Part shown: positions 18,460 through 28,648 of the stretch, in pieces | Numbering within the stretch: the stretch's first letter is position 1 | Layout of the letters: each line of letters opens with the position of its first letter | Assembly: GCF_022414535.1 (NCBI RefSeq) | Contig: NZ_JADWYM010000008.1 | Span: forward strand, 62,001-126,000 | Direction of reading: 5' to 3' | Length of the DNA stretch: 64,000 nucleotides | Origin: Streptomyces sp. MUM 2J | GTDB lineage: Bacteria; Actinomycetota; Actinomycetes; Streptomycetales; Streptomycetaceae | Translations under genes and position numbers: made by a program | The notes under the pieces: generated by a model | The model's database searches: none | What the model was told of the DNA's origin: nothing | The model's input: the letters and a program-made list of their open reading frames with translations, nothing else

Positions 18460-18845
18460 GGGTGAAAGTTGCAGCCACGGCGACTCGCAGTGGAGTCCTC
18501 TTGCGGTTGACGGAGGTGCAGAAGCAGTTGATCTGCGAGACGCTCATGTTCCACGCGGACCGCCCCGATGGGGATCGTCCTTCGATTGTGCGCCTCGGTG
18601 TCGATCGCGCAAGCGCTGCACAGGTGATGAAGAAGGCTGCCGGGTCGACTTCAGAGTTCCAGCTGAATGAGATTCATGTGCTGTTTGCGGCATTGGTTTC
18701 CGCTCCAGTCATGATGCCCTCTGAGGAGGTGTTCTACGAAAGAATCGGCTTCTTTCGAGAGCAGGCATTTGCATTGGCTGGCGGGTTGGTGAGTGCCGTC
18801 GGGGAAGCGCCTGGCTGGACCGGAGAGCCTTCCGGGAGTGCTTAA
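18456..18845 (+). CDS. Putative immunity protein for tip 3
   Basis: 129 residues, ATG overlapping the toxin stop. Begins with a beta hairpin (MRVKVAATATRSGVLLRLTE) and ends with helices (EEVFYERIGFFREQAFALAG). No family recognised; role inferred from cassette architecture. Confidence 0.68.
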   Translation: MRVKVAATATRSGVLLRLTEVQKQLICETLMFHADRPDGDRPSIVRLGVDRASAAQVMKKAAGSTSEFQLNEIHVLFAALVSAPVMMPSEEVFYERIGFFREQAFALAGGLVSAVGEAPGWTGEPSGSA

Positions 18846-18915
18846 CCGGGGGTTGTGCCTTTATGTAGTTCCGTGAGTTCGCTTGGGGCTTGTGAGGGCA
18901 CGCAAGCGCAAATCT

Positions 18916-18948
18916 GAAGCCCCGTCAGGCATGTCCTGGCGGGGCTTC
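18916..18948 (+). terminator. Terminator hairpin closing cassette 3
   Basis: GAAGCCCCG-T-CAGG / CCTGG-CGGGGCTTC stem-loop, close in sequence to the terminator at 5395-5427. The truncated IS630 begins 12 bp later. Confidence 0.75.
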
Positions 18949-18960
18949 TGCGCGTCGTGA

Positions 18961-19610
18961 CGCTGGGGTTGAAGGGGTGGGGTGGCAGGAGGCGTTGGCG
19001 GTGCTACATCCTCGTCATGAGGTACGCGGATGGGGGCGGTCTGACCGCCGTGGGGCGGTCGAAGCGTGAAGCAGTGCGCTTCGGGGCCGCGGAGATGTTC
19101 GGGCAAGGGGTCCGGCCGCCGGAGGTGGCCCGCAGGTTACGGGTGTCGCGGAAGTCGGCGTATGCCTGGCACGCCGCCTGGCGCCAGGGCGGCAGAACGG
19201 CTCTGGCGTCCAAGGGGGCCGGCGGCTTTCCGTGTCAGCTCAGCGACGGTCAGGCAGAACGCCTGCAGGCCGAGTTGGAGGCAGGGGCGGCCGCGGACGG
19301 CTGGACTGAGGACCAGCGCTGGACCCTGGCGAGGGTCGCGGAGCTGATCCACCGCCTGTTCGGCTACCGGTACACCCCGCGCGGGGTGTCGTATCTGCTG
19401 CACCGGCTGGGCTGGTCACCCCAGGTCCCCGCGCACCGGGCCGTCGAGCGGGACGAACAGGCCGTCGCCGCGTGGCGGACGGAGCAGTGGTCACGGGTAA
19501 GAGGACGGCCCAGCTCCTGGGCGCGTGGATCGTCTTCGAGGACGAGGCCGGGCAGGATCTGAAGCCCGGCAAGGGCCGGACATGGTCGCGGCGCGGGCGG
19601 ACGCCGCTGA
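18961..19610 (+). mobile_element. Truncated IS630 copy
   Basis: Left end CGCTGGGGTTGAAGGGGTGGGGTGGC plus the first ~590 bp of an IS630 about 85-90 percent like the 16802 copy. Similarity stops in the codons after RGRTPL. The right end is missing and unrelated DNA follows, so this edge marks the end of the toxin array. Confidence 0.8.
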
Positions 19611-19624
19611 TCAAGCAGCAGTGA
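19018..19624 (+). pseudogene. Truncated IS630 transposase
   Basis: N-terminal frame 19018-19562 (RPPEVARRLRVSRKSAYAWH), then the same -1 junction as the complete copy into AWIVFEDEAGQ. It runs out at an unrelated IKQQ stop (19622-19624). The second and third catalytic residues are missing, so it is inactive. Confidence 0.85.
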
Positions 19625-19871
19625 GGGGTGGGCATCCTGTGACGTCCTCTCCGTGCCGTGCGCCGGGTGTCCGGCGTCGGTGGCTCGTCTCCCTGGCGCG
19701 CGAGCCCACCCCTCCCGGGGACGGAGGGTGCGGTCAGGCTCGCGCGATGCACTGCCGACCGCCTTGTGTAGCGTGCCCGTTACCGCATGTAGGGCATCGG
19801 GGGTCATGTTGCCCTGCTTTCGGGGTGGTATGGGGATCAATAGGGTGAGCCCGGCTGAGGAAGGGGACCGC

Positions 19872-20723
19872 ATGGCCGCGAGGACGTCTCCGACAGAGCG
19901 ACAGAAGAGGCTCGGCGCGGAGCTGCGAAAGATGCGCACAGCCGCCGGGATGACCGGGGAGCACGCCGCCGGGCTGCTCGGCGTGGACCGGGGAAAGATC
20001 TCCAACATCGAGTCGGGTGCGCGTGCCATCAGCGCCGAGCGTCTGCGCACCCTGGCCCGCAACTGCGGCTGCGAAGACGAGGCTTATGTCGACACTCTGG
20101 TCGGCATGGCCCGACCGGCCCGGGACGGCTGGTGGGAGCGGTATCGCGGCAGCCTCCCGGCCGGGTTGCTCGACATCGCCGAACTGGAGCATCACGCCGT
20201 GCGGATCCGCAGCGTGCATTTCGTCCACATGCCGGGGCTGCTCCAGTCCAGCGACCACGCCCAGGCCGTCTTCAAAGCCGCGCTGCCCCCGCTGCCCGAA
20301 CACGAGGTGGCGCTGCGGCTGGCTCACCGGCTGGAGCGCCAGCGCGTTCTGGAGGGCGACGAGCCGACCGCGTACGTCGGCATCGTGCACGAGGCCGCGC
20401 TGCGCATGAGGTTCGGGGGCCGCAAGGTGGCGCGCGGCCAACTGGAGCACCTGCTCAGTACGGCTCGGCGACCCCATGTGACCGTGCGGGTCATTTCCTT
20501 CGACGCCGGCTCGTTCCCGGGCGCCGGACAGACCGTCGTCCACGCGGAAGGGCCGATGCCCCGACTCGACACCGTCCAGACCGACAGCGCCCACGGCCCG
20601 GAATTCCTGCATCAGGAAGCTCAGTTGTCCAAGTACCGAGCCCAACTGGACTGTTTGGAGCAGCGCGCGCTGTCTGCGGAGGAGTCGCACGACTTCATCC
20701 AGGACATCGCCAGTCGACTCTGA
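19872..20723 (+). CDS. Scr1-type HTH regulator (XRE + DUF5753)
   Basis: 283 residues from ATG 19872 behind GAGGAAGGGG. HTH at 10-65 (LGAELRKMRTAAGMTGEHAA, DRGKISNIESGARAIS). The DUF5753 half follows (RYRGSLPAGLLDIAELEHHA, IHFVHMPGLLQSSDHA-like, AYVGIVHEAALRMRFGG). In Streptomyces these act with a DUF397-type small partner in a toxin-antitoxin-like pair. The small gene at 20736 is 12 bp downstream and fits. The longer frame to 19653 is not supported. Confidence 0.9.
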   Translation: MAARTSPTERQKRLGAELRKMRTAAGMTGEHAAGLLGVDRGKISNIESGARAISAERLRTLARNCGCEDEAYVDTLVGMARPARDGWWERYRGSLPAGLLDIAELEHHAVRIRSVHFVHMPGLLQSSDHAQAVFKAALPPLPEHEVALRLAHRLERQRVLEGDEPTAYVGIVHEAALRMRFGGRKVARGQLEHLLSTARRPHVTVRVISFDAGSFPGAGQTVVHAEGPMPRLDTVQTDSAHGPEFLHQEAQLSKYRAQLDCLEQRALSAEESHDFIQDIASRL

Positions 20724-20735
20724 GGAGAAGGACCG

Positions 20736-20933
20736 ATGCCCGACCCCGAGATCACCTGGGAAGACCCGTTCTGCGCGGAGGGGTCCGCCTGCTTCCGCGT
20801 GGGCACCGACCCCCAGGGCAACGCCTACATCGCCATAGCCGGTCAGGAGGAGCACTACCTGACCGACTCACGTGAGGCGCTGCGCACCCTGATCCTGGAC
20901 ATCAAGGCCGGCAAGGCCGACCACCTGTTGTGA
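20736..20933 (+). CDS. DUF397-like small partner protein
   Basis: 65 residues: ITWEDPFCAEGSACFRVGTD, then an aromatic/Gly beta segment and a charged helix ending KADHLL. The CAEGSACF part resembles DUF397 (usual form SGGGGNCVEVA). Twelve bases after the Scr1-type regulator, with a GAGGAGAAGG ribosome site, so co-transcribed. Confidence 0.75.
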   Translation: MPDPEITWEDPFCAEGSACFRVGTDPQGNAYIAIAGQEEHYLTDSREALRTLILDIKAGKADHLL

Positions 20934-20950
20934 GCGGAACCGCCCGGCGG

Positions 20951-21406
20951 TCAGCCCGCCGGGCGGTAGTGGCCCAGCACCCACGGCAGGTGCGCGCACC
21001 ACTCCGCCAGTCGGGCGCGCGGCCTGGCGTTCACCACGGCGTCGTAGAAGTGGCCGTCCAGGTGGATCACCCCGAGCATCAGCGTCTTGCCGTTCGGGCT
21101 CACCCGGTAGTGGACGCTGTGGATCTCCGGCCAGGGGAACTCGGCGAAGACGCCGTTCACCTCAAGGGTGACGCCCTCCGCGTCGACGGCGATCGCGCTG
21201 CTCCCGTCCACCGCCGTGAACTCCGGCCCCGCGGGCGGGCACGACGCCGGAACCGGAGCGGGTACCGCCCCGTACGGCGGGGGCATGTGCCGCGGCGGGG
21301 GCGGCGTGGGCGCGTACTGCGGGGGCGGAGGGAAGGCGTACTGCGGCGGGGGCGGGCCGAAGCCCGGCGGCGGCGTGGGGCCGGGGGGCGGTGCGGGCTC
21401 GGTCAT
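20951..21406 (-). CDS. Proline-rich PH-like domain protein
   Basis: 151 residues. The first ~65 are a Pro/Gly/Tyr-rich tail with PPPPQYA repeats. The rest is a small beta-rich domain (AIAVDAEGVTLEVNGVFAEF, PWPEIHSVHY, YDAVVNARPRARLAEW). A paralogue of the C-terminal-type domain in the protein at 23968. No membrane segment. Divergent from the sigma-factor gene. Function unknown. Confidence 0.75.
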   Translation of the reverse strand: MTEPAPPPGPTPPPGFGPPPPQYAFPPPPQYAPTPPPPRHMPPPYGAVPAPVPASCPPAGPEFTAVDGSSAIAVDAEGVTLEVNGVFAEFPWPEIHSVHYRVSPNGKTLMLGVIHLDGHFYDAVVNARPRARLAEWCAHLPWVLGHYRPAG

Positions 21407-21495
21407 CGGTCGGTCCTCGTGCTCTCGGTCGCGGTCACGGTCGCGGTCACGGCATCCGGGTGCCGGAGGCGTGGCTCTTCGCTGTGGAATACGTG

Positions 21496-21521
21496 TGAAA
21501 CATTTTCGCCTCCCCACCGCA
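21496..21521 (+). promoter_or_regulatory. Candidate ECF-type promoter for the sigma gene
   Basis: TGAAAC, 16-bp spacer, CGCA; close to the ECF/SigW-type consensus TGAAAC-N16-CGTA. About 50 bp before the sigma start, suggesting autoregulation. Confidence 0.5.
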
Positions 21522-21574
21522 TCAATGAAGTGAGGACCTCTTCGACAGCCGGTACACAGCCTCAGGGAGCGCAC

Positions 21575-22081
21575 ATGAGACAGGTCCGCGCACAGGAGTA
21601 CGCGGAGTTCGCGGCAGCACGCACAGGGCAGTTGTACCGGTCGGCGTGTCTGCTCACCGCCGGGGACACCCACCTGGCGGAGGACCTGGTGCAGGAGACC
21701 CTCGGGCGCGTCTACCTGCGCTGGGGGCGGGTCTCCCGCGTCGGCAACCCCGCCGCGTACGCGCAGACCGTCCTGACACGCACCTTCCTCGCCCACAAGC
21801 GGCTGCGCAGGAACACCGAGCGCGCCACGGACGTCGTACCGGACACCGCGGACGACCTGCCCGACGCCTCGCTGCGGCTCACGCTCCTCCAGGCGCTCGG
21901 GCAACTGCCCGCGAAGGACCGGGCCGTGGTCGTACTGCGCTACTGGGAGGACCGGTCCGTCCAGGAGACCGCCGACGTGCTGCACGCCAGCTCGGCCGCC
22001 GTGCGCACCCGGAGCGTGCGGGCGCTCGCGCGGCTCCGGGAACTGCTCGGTGAGGACGTCGGCGTGTACGCCCGCCCGTGA
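21575..22081 (+). CDS. SigE-family RNA polymerase sigma factor
   Basis: 168 residues with sigma region 2 (LYRSACLLTAGDTHLAEDLV, QETLGRVYLRWGR) and region 4 (LPAKDRAVVVLRYWEDRSVQ, TADVLHASSAAVRTRSVRAL). This fits the actinobacterial SigE-family (TIGR02983-type) of extracytoplasmic function sigma factors. AGGGAG before ATG 21575. The membrane protein downstream is its likely partner. Confidence 0.92.
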   Translation: MRQVRAQEYAEFAAARTGQLYRSACLLTAGDTHLAEDLVQETLGRVYLRWGRVSRVGNPAAYAQTVLTRTFLAHKRLRRNTERATDVVPDTADDLPDASLRLTLLQALGQLPAKDRAVVVLRYWEDRSVQETADVLHASSAAVRTRSVRALARLRELLGEDVGVYARP

Positions 22082-22253
22082 GCCTCCGGGCGCCGCAGCG
22101 TCCCCGCTGCCGCTGCCGGGCAACGGCAGCCGTCTCCCGGCCCTCGCCGTGGTGTCCCCCGCGACCCTCCCCGCCGCCCGCCCCTGCCGCTCTTCCCCAC
22201 CCTCCCCGCTGCGTTCCCCAAGCCTCTTCGACCTCGTGAAACGGTGGCCCGCC

Positions 22254-23633
<1,380 letters not shown>

Positions 23634-23696
23634 GTGCCCGTGCGGTGCCGCCTGTTCGGAAGAAGCCCGGGCACGGCCGGCCCCGGATCTGCTGCA

Positions 23697-23741
23697 CGCA
23701 CCGCACCGCACCGCACCGCACCGCACCGCACCGCACCGCAC
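23697..23741. repeat. Tandem pentamer CGCAC, nine copies
   Basis: A 45-bp perfect pentanucleotide array in the 334-bp gap between the convergent genes ending at 23633 and 23968. No coding role. No clear hairpin terminator was seen in this gap. Confidence 0.9.
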
Positions 23742-23967
23742 CAGGATCAGCGGGCCCGGCCGTCCGGGGCACCACAAGGGGGCGTGCGGCGAACGCCAGG
23801 AAGCCGCAAGGAGCAACTCGTTCGGGCCGTCCGGGCGACCGGGCACCGGTTCGGCGGAAGGGCATCCGCCTCGCCCGCCGCCCGGACCCGCGCCGGTCCG
23901 CAGGGCCCCAACGGTCCGCGGGGCCGCGCCGTCGTGAGGGGCGCGGGCCCGGCCGGCCAGGGGTCGC

Positions 23968-24828
23968 TCAGTCGGTGCCCTCCGCGCCCGCCGCCTTCTT
24001 GGCGCCGCCCGCCCGGTCGGTATCGGCGCCGACCGGGCTCTCTGTGCCGGTGCCGCCGTCGGCGGTGTTCCCGGCGTCCGCGACGGCGGCATCCGTGCCC
24101 TCGGCGGTGCCGTCGGCATCGGCGCTCGCCGCGTCCCCGGCGGCACCGGAGGAGTCCCCGGATCCGGTCGTGTCCTCGGTGGCGGCCCCGTCCTCGGTGG
24201 CGGCGGCCTCCCCGGTCGCGGCGTCGTCCTCGAAGTAGGCGTCGAGGACGGCGTCCAGCCGGCTCTCCCACTCCGGGAACTCCGACCGCGACGTCGCCTC
24301 GACCTCGATCGGGTACCAGCGGCGGTCGGGGGTGTGCACGGTGACGGTGAAGCGCTTGCCGAACCGGGCGGTCGCCGTCTCGATCGCGCCGATCTCGTCC
24401 CAGCGGAACTCGCACGCCTGGTCGTCGAGGGCGAGCGCCACGCCGTTCCGGTCGGCGACGATCCGCGCTCGGCGGTCGGCGGCCTCGAAGACCGGCCCGT
24501 CAAGGGCCCGCTCCGCGGGTTCCCCGGCGGATTCGCCGGCCCGCGTGTCCTCGGCGGGCGATTCCGCCGGCTCCCCGGCCGATTCCCCGGCGCCGTCGTC
24601 GGCGGGGCCCGACGGCTCAGCGGCCGAGGGCTCCTCCGGTGCGGCGTCCTCGACGTCGGCGGCGTTCACGGTGCCCCCGGGCGCCGCGGACGCGGGGGTG
24701 GTGAGCCCGGGGATGAAGGCCGGGTCGAATCCGGCGCCCGTGACGGGCTCGGCCTTCAGGGGCTGGCTGCTCGAACCTCTGCGCTGCTCCACAGCGGGCA
24801 GTATGGTCGACGATCCTGTGCCGCACAC
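23968..24828 (-). CDS. Acidic PH-like domain protein with repeat tails
   Basis: 286 residues. A central beta domain (RIVADRNGVALALDDQACEF, RWDEIGAIETA, RRWYPIEVEATSRSEFPEWE) is a paralogue of the domain in 20951-21406. Flanking tails are low complexity: Glu/Pro/Ala repeats (AGESAGEPAE) before it and Ala/Thr/Gly/Asp after it. No signal peptide. GTG 24828 has AGGGGC upstream. Function unknown; the two paralogues bracket the sigma-factor pair. Confidence 0.75.
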   Translation of the reverse strand: MCGTGSSTILPAVEQRRGSSSQPLKAEPVTGAGFDPAFIPGLTTPASAAPGGTVNAADVEDAAPEEPSAAEPSGPADDGAGESAGEPAESPAEDTRAGESAGEPAERALDGPVFEAADRRARIVADRNGVALALDDQACEFRWDEIGAIETATARFGKRFTVTVHTPDRRWYPIEVEATSRSEFPEWESRLDAVLDAYFEDDAATGEAAATEDGAATEDTTGSGDSSGAAGDAASADADGTAEGTDAAVADAGNTADGGTGTESPVGADTDRAGGAKKAAGAEGTD

Positions 24829-24880
24829 AGTCAGCCCCTACTTCGTTATAGGACTCCTGGCGCGAACGGTGCCCGGGGGC

Positions 24881-25291
24881 TCAGTCCAGGACCGCGAGCG
24901 CGTCGATCTCGATGAGAGCCCCGGCCGGGAGGCCGACGTGGACGGTCGTGCGGGCCGCGGGCGGCCCGGTGAGGCCCTGTGCGTCGAAGCAGGCGTCGTA
25001 GAGGGCGTTCATCTCGGCGAAGTGGGCGGTGTCGGTGAGGTAGCCGCGGATCGTCATCACGTCGTCCCAGCCGGCTCCGCCCTCTTCGAGGACCGCCCGG
25101 ACGTTGGCGGGGGTCTGGAGGGTCTGCTCGCGTCAGGGTGGGTCCGGCGGGCGTCGGGCCCGGCCCTCCTCGGCGGGCAGGAAGCCGACCTGTCCGGCGA
25201 CCTGAGCGATGTTGCCCGTCCGTACGCCGTGCGAGAACCGGGCGGGCGGAGTGGTGTGGGTCGCGGGGGTGAGCGCGGTCTTCCGCGTCAT
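24881..25291 (-). pseudogene. RidA-family protein, interrupted
   Basis: RidA enzymes hydrolyse reactive enamine/imine products of PLP dehydratases. The start is normal (TPPARFSHGVRTGNIAQVAG, QVGFLPAEEG), but a TGA at codon 53 (25133-25135) stops it. The rest, REQTLQTPANVRAVLEEGGA and onward to EIDALAVLD, is intact in the same frame. Between them the neighbouring frame reads TPAGPTL, the expected residues. So one deletion and one insertion about 20 bp apart cancel each other. Its ATG overlaps the IclR stop (ATGA). Last gene of the kinase-IclR-RidA operon. Confidence 0.8.
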
Positions 25292-26052
25292 GCCGTGGCT
25301 TCCTCGACGGGGGTTCTGCCGGAGTACTCGCCGCTGATCGCGTCCGCGGTGGAGCGCACCAGCGGGAGCAGGGTGAGGAGTTCCTCCGCGGTGACGACGA
25401 CGTTGGGGGCGGACACCGACATCGCGGCGGCCACCCGGCCGTCGGCGCCCCGGATGGGGGCGGCGACGCAGTTGATGGACTCCTCGTGGCCGCCGAGGTC
25501 GGTGGCCCAGCCCTGTTCCCGCACCGCCGCCAGCTCCTTGAGGAAGGCGGGGGCGTGGGGGGTCGAACGGGCCGTGTAGGGGGGATAGTCGAGCTTCTCG
25601 GCTACGGCGCGGCGCTGGGGCTCCGGCAGGTCGGCGAGGAGCAGCTTGGCCACGGCGGCGACCGTGATGGCCACGGGCCGGCCGATCCGCGAGTACATGC
25701 GGACCGGGTAGCGGCTGTCCACCTTGTCGATGTAGAGGACCTCATCCTCCTCGTACACGGCGAGGTGGACGGTGTGGCCGCACTGCTCGTTGAGGCGGAC
25801 GAGGTGCGGGTGGGCGATCTCGCGGACGTCGAGGTTCTCCATCGCCTCCTGGGCGAGGGCGAACAGTCGGGCGCCGAGGCGGTAGCGCTGGTCGGACTGG
25901 CGGTAGACGAGGCCGTGGCCGAGGAGGGTGCGCAACAGCCGCAGGGCCGTGGACTTGTGGACGCCGAGGCGGCCGGCGACCTGCCCGAGGTCGGCGGGGC
26001 CCTCGGCGAGCAGCGGCAGGATGCTCAGGGCACGGTCGACGGTCTGGCTCAT
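25288..26052 (-). CDS. IclR-family transcriptional regulator
   Basis: 254 residues. N-terminal winged helix (LGQVAGRLGVHKSTALRLLR, GLVYRQSDQRYRLGARLF), then the IclR effector domain (HTVHLAVYEEDEVLYIDKVD, GGHEESINCVAAPIRG). It overlaps the kinase stop (ATGA). It likely controls the divergent D-amino-acid genes and its own operon through the palindrome at 27310-27328. Confidence 0.93.
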   Translation of the reverse strand: MSQTVDRALSILPLLAEGPADLGQVAGRLGVHKSTALRLLRTLLGHGLVYRQSDQRYRLGARLFALAQEAMENLDVREIAHPHLVRLNEQCGHTVHLAVYEEDEVLYIDKVDSRYPVRMYSRIGRPVAITVAAVAKLLLADLPEPQRRAVAEKLDYPPYTARSTPHAPAFLKELAAVREQGWATDLGGHEESINCVAAPIRGADGRVAAAMSVSAPNVVVTAEELLTLLPLVRSTADAISGEYSGRTPVEEATA

Positions 26053-27212
26053 GGGGTGTGTACCTCCTCCTGGGGTCCCGGGTCGTGCGTCCAGCCGGGG
26101 CCGAGTCGCAGTGTCCCCCATGCGGTGTCGTCGAGCGCGGCGAGACGGTCGGCACGGTCGCGGGCGGGCGGTGCGGCGAGGTCGCCGGGGGCGGTGAGGG
26201 CGGCGGCGGCCCAGAGGTGGCCGTGGCGGAGCCGCTGCCGCGGGGTCAGGCCGCGCAGGGTCGCGGAGAGGAAGCCGGCGGCGAAGGCGTCCCCGGCACC
26301 GACGGCCGCGACGACGCGGACGTGCGGCGGCCGCTCCAGGGTGGCGGTGCCGTCGGCCTCCGCCGCCCTGCCGCGGTGCCGGTGGAACGCGATCGCGCCG
26401 CCCCTGCCCAGTTTGACGACCAGGGTCCGCGGTTCCGGGAGGGCCTCGGCGACGGCGCGGCTGCCGTGCAGCCCCCAGGCGTCGCGGGCCTCGTCGGCGC
26501 CCACGAAGACGATGTCCGCCGCGCGCGCCAGTTCCAGCAGCACCCGCGCCCCGTCGCCGTCGCGCCACAGCGCGGGCCGGTGGTTGACGTCGAAGGACAC
26601 CAGGGGGCGTCCCGGCCGGGGCCGTGTCAGGTCGCGCAGCAGTTCCAGGCACGGTGCCGACAGGGCCGCGGTGATGCCCGTCAGGTGCAGGATCCGGGTG
26701 GAGCGGACCGCCGCGGCGTCGATGGTGCGGGGGCTCATCGCGGAGGCGGCGGAGCCGGCGCGGTGGTAGACGACCTCGTGGGCCGGGGTGCCCCGGTCCC
26801 CCGCTGTCCGGAAGTAGACGCCGGTGGGGCGCCGGGCGTCCCGCTGGACGGCGGTGACGTCGACGCCGTGGGCGGCGATCGCGTCGAGCAGATGGTCGCC
26901 GAAGCCGTCCGTGCCCACCCGGCTGACCCACCGCACCGTGTGCCCGGCGGCGGCCAGCATGCAGGCCACGTTGGACTCGGCGCCGCCGACGGAGCGTTGG
27001 AAGGACGGCACGTCGGCGAGGCGGCCGGGGCGGGTGGGCAGGAACGTGACCATGGACTCGCCGACCGCGACCACGTCGGCGACCTCGGCTGCGGAGCCGC
27101 CCGGGTCGCCGGTACCACCCGGGTGGCCCGGCCCGCCGGAGGCACCGCCGCCGCCGTGGGCGTGGCCGTCGGCGTCCGTGTCGGGGGCCCGGCGGGCTCC
27201 GGTGCCGGTCAC
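26049..27212 (-). CDS. PfkB-family sugar kinase (KDG kinase type)
   Basis: 387 residues including a Gly/His-rich N-terminal tail of about 43. Ribokinase fold with SVGGAESNVACMLAAAG near the start and the catalytic VGAGDAFAAGFLS near the end, Asp being the base. DVNHRPALW is typical of 2-keto-3-deoxygluconate kinases. In a D-amino-acid locus the substrate could be another keto-acid or sugar; not determined. GTG 27212 starts the operon with IclR and RidA. Confidence 0.88.
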   Translation of the reverse strand: MTGTGARRAPDTDADGHAHGGGGASGGPGHPGGTGDPGGSAAEVADVVAVGESMVTFLPTRPGRLADVPSFQRSVGGAESNVACMLAAAGHTVRWVSRVGTDGFGDHLLDAIAAHGVDVTAVQRDARRPTGVYFRTAGDRGTPAHEVVYHRAGSAASAMSPRTIDAAAVRSTRILHLTGITAALSAPCLELLRDLTRPRPGRPLVSFDVNHRPALWRDGDGARVLLELARAADIVFVGADEARDAWGLHGSRAVAEALPEPRTLVVKLGRGGAIAFHRHRGRAAEADGTATLERPPHVRVVAAVGAGDAFAAGFLSATLRGLTPRQRLRHGHLWAAAALTAPGDLAAPPARDRADRLAALDDTAWGTLRLGPGWTHDPGPQEEVHTP

Positions 27213-27309
27213 GATCGTCGTGGCTCCTCGGGGGGTGCGGGCGGCACAGGCCGCGTTGACCCCGTGTCGGCCGAGATGTTAGACAGCGGTGAGCGTCATA
27301 CGCAACGTG

Positions 27310-27328
27310 TGTTGCACCGTGTGCAACA
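27310..27328. promoter_or_regulatory. Probable IclR operator in divergent promoter
   Basis: Perfect palindrome TGTTGCAC-CGT-GTGCAACA, 21 bp before ATG 27350. A second overlapping inverted repeat (GCAAC-GTGT-GTTGC, 27302-27315) lies just left. Size and symmetry fit an IclR-family site. Confidence 0.6.
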
Positions 27329-27349
27329 TGCCTGATCTGGGAGGCTCTT

Positions 27350-28639
27350 ATGGCAGCCGACGGTGCCTCGGACGCCCTGGCGCGGCTCGCGGACGAGCGG
27401 GTCGACCACCGGTTCAAGGGCCTGCCCCCGGACGCCGACGGCCTCACCGTGGGCGAGCTGGCCGCCCAGCGCCGCAACCTGTTCACCGGCGGCTTCACCA
27501 CACCCGTGCTGACCCTGTCGGCCGAGCGGCTGGAGCACAACCTGGGGCTGATGGAGACGTACGCCGAACGGCACGGTCTCGCCTTCGCGCCGCACGGCAA
27601 GACGTCGATGGCCCCGCAGCTCTTCCGGCGTCAGATCGAGCGCGGGGCGTGGGGCATCACGCTCGCGGTGCCGCACCAGGCGCGCGTCGCACGGGCCTTC
27701 GGGATCAGACGGATCTTCCTCGCCAACGAGGTCGTCGACGGGCCCGCGCTGCGCTGGATCTCCGCCGAGCTCGACGCCGACCCCGACGTCCGGATCGTCT
27801 GCTACGTCGACTCCGTGCGCGGCGTGGAGCAGATGGACTCCGCACTCGCCGGGGCCACCCGCCCCCTCGACGTCGTCGTGGAGCTCGCCGCGGGCGACGA
27901 GGCGCGCACCGGGGTGCGGACCGGGGAGGAGGCGGCGGAGGTGGCCGACGCGGTCGCCCGGACCCGCACCCTCCGGCTCGTCGGGGTCGCCGGGTACGAG
28001 GGGGAGGTCCCGCGGGCCACCCCGGAGCGGGTGCGCGCCTGGCTGCGGCGGCTCGTCGCGCTCGCCGCCGGCCTCGACGCGTCCGGCCGGTTCGACGGGA
28101 CGGAGGTCGAGGAGATCGTCGTCAGTGCGGGTGGCAGCGCCTGGTTCGACACCGTCGCCGAGGTGTTCGCCGACTTGCCGGAGCTGTCCCGGCCGGTGCT
28201 GAAGCTGCTGCGCTCCGGTGCCTACGTCTCGCACGACGACGGCCACTACCGCCGGCTGACGCCGTTCAACCGGGTCCCGGAGGAGGGCGCTCTGGAGCCG
28301 GCGTTCCGGCTGTGGGCACAGGTCGTCTCCCGGCCGTCGGCCACCCAGGCCTTCGTCAACGCGGGCAAGCGGGACGCCGCCCACGACCTGGACCTGCCCA
28401 CCGCGCAGGTCGTGCGGCCCGCGGACGGCACCGCCGAGCGCCCCGCCACCGGTGTCGAGGTGACCGCCCTGTCCGACCAGCACGCCTGGCTGCGCACCGA
28501 GCCCGGCGCCGGACCGGAGGTCGGCGACTGGGTGGGGCTCGGCCTGTCCCACCCGTGCACGTCCTTCGACAAGTGGCCGCTCATCCCGGTCGCCGAGGCG
28601 GACGGCACCGTCGTCGACTTCGTCCGCACCTTCTTCTAG
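27350..28639 (+). CDS. DSD1-like PLP enzyme (D-threonine aldolase / D-serine dehydratase type)
   Basis: 429 residues, alanine-racemase-type fold III barrel. The PLP lysine is in FAPHGKTSMAP, and the C-terminal metal site is SHPCTSFDKW (His and Cys). Family members dehydrate D-Ser or D-Thr or cleave D-threonine; some are called amino-acid deaminases. GGGAGG precedes the ATG. First gene of an operon with a D-aminoacylase nine bases downstream, so it likely handles freed D-amino acids. Confidence 0.88.
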   Translation: MAADGASDALARLADERVDHRFKGLPPDADGLTVGELAAQRRNLFTGGFTTPVLTLSAERLEHNLGLMETYAERHGLAFAPHGKTSMAPQLFRRQIERGAWGITLAVPHQARVARAFGIRRIFLANEVVDGPALRWISAELDADPDVRIVCYVDSVRGVEQMDSALAGATRPLDVVVELAAGDEARTGVRTGEEAAEVADAVARTRTLRLVGVAGYEGEVPRATPERVRAWLRRLVALAAGLDASGRFDGTEVEEIVVSAGGSAWFDTVAEVFADLPELSRPVLKLLRSGAYVSHDDGHYRRLTPFNRVPEEGALEPAFRLWAQVVSRPSATQAFVNAGKRDAAHDLDLPTAQVVRPADGTAERPATGVEVTALSDQHAWLRTEPGAGPEVGDWVGLGLSHPCTSFDKWPLIPVAEADGTVVDFVRTFF

Positions 28640-28648
28640 AGGGTCGTG

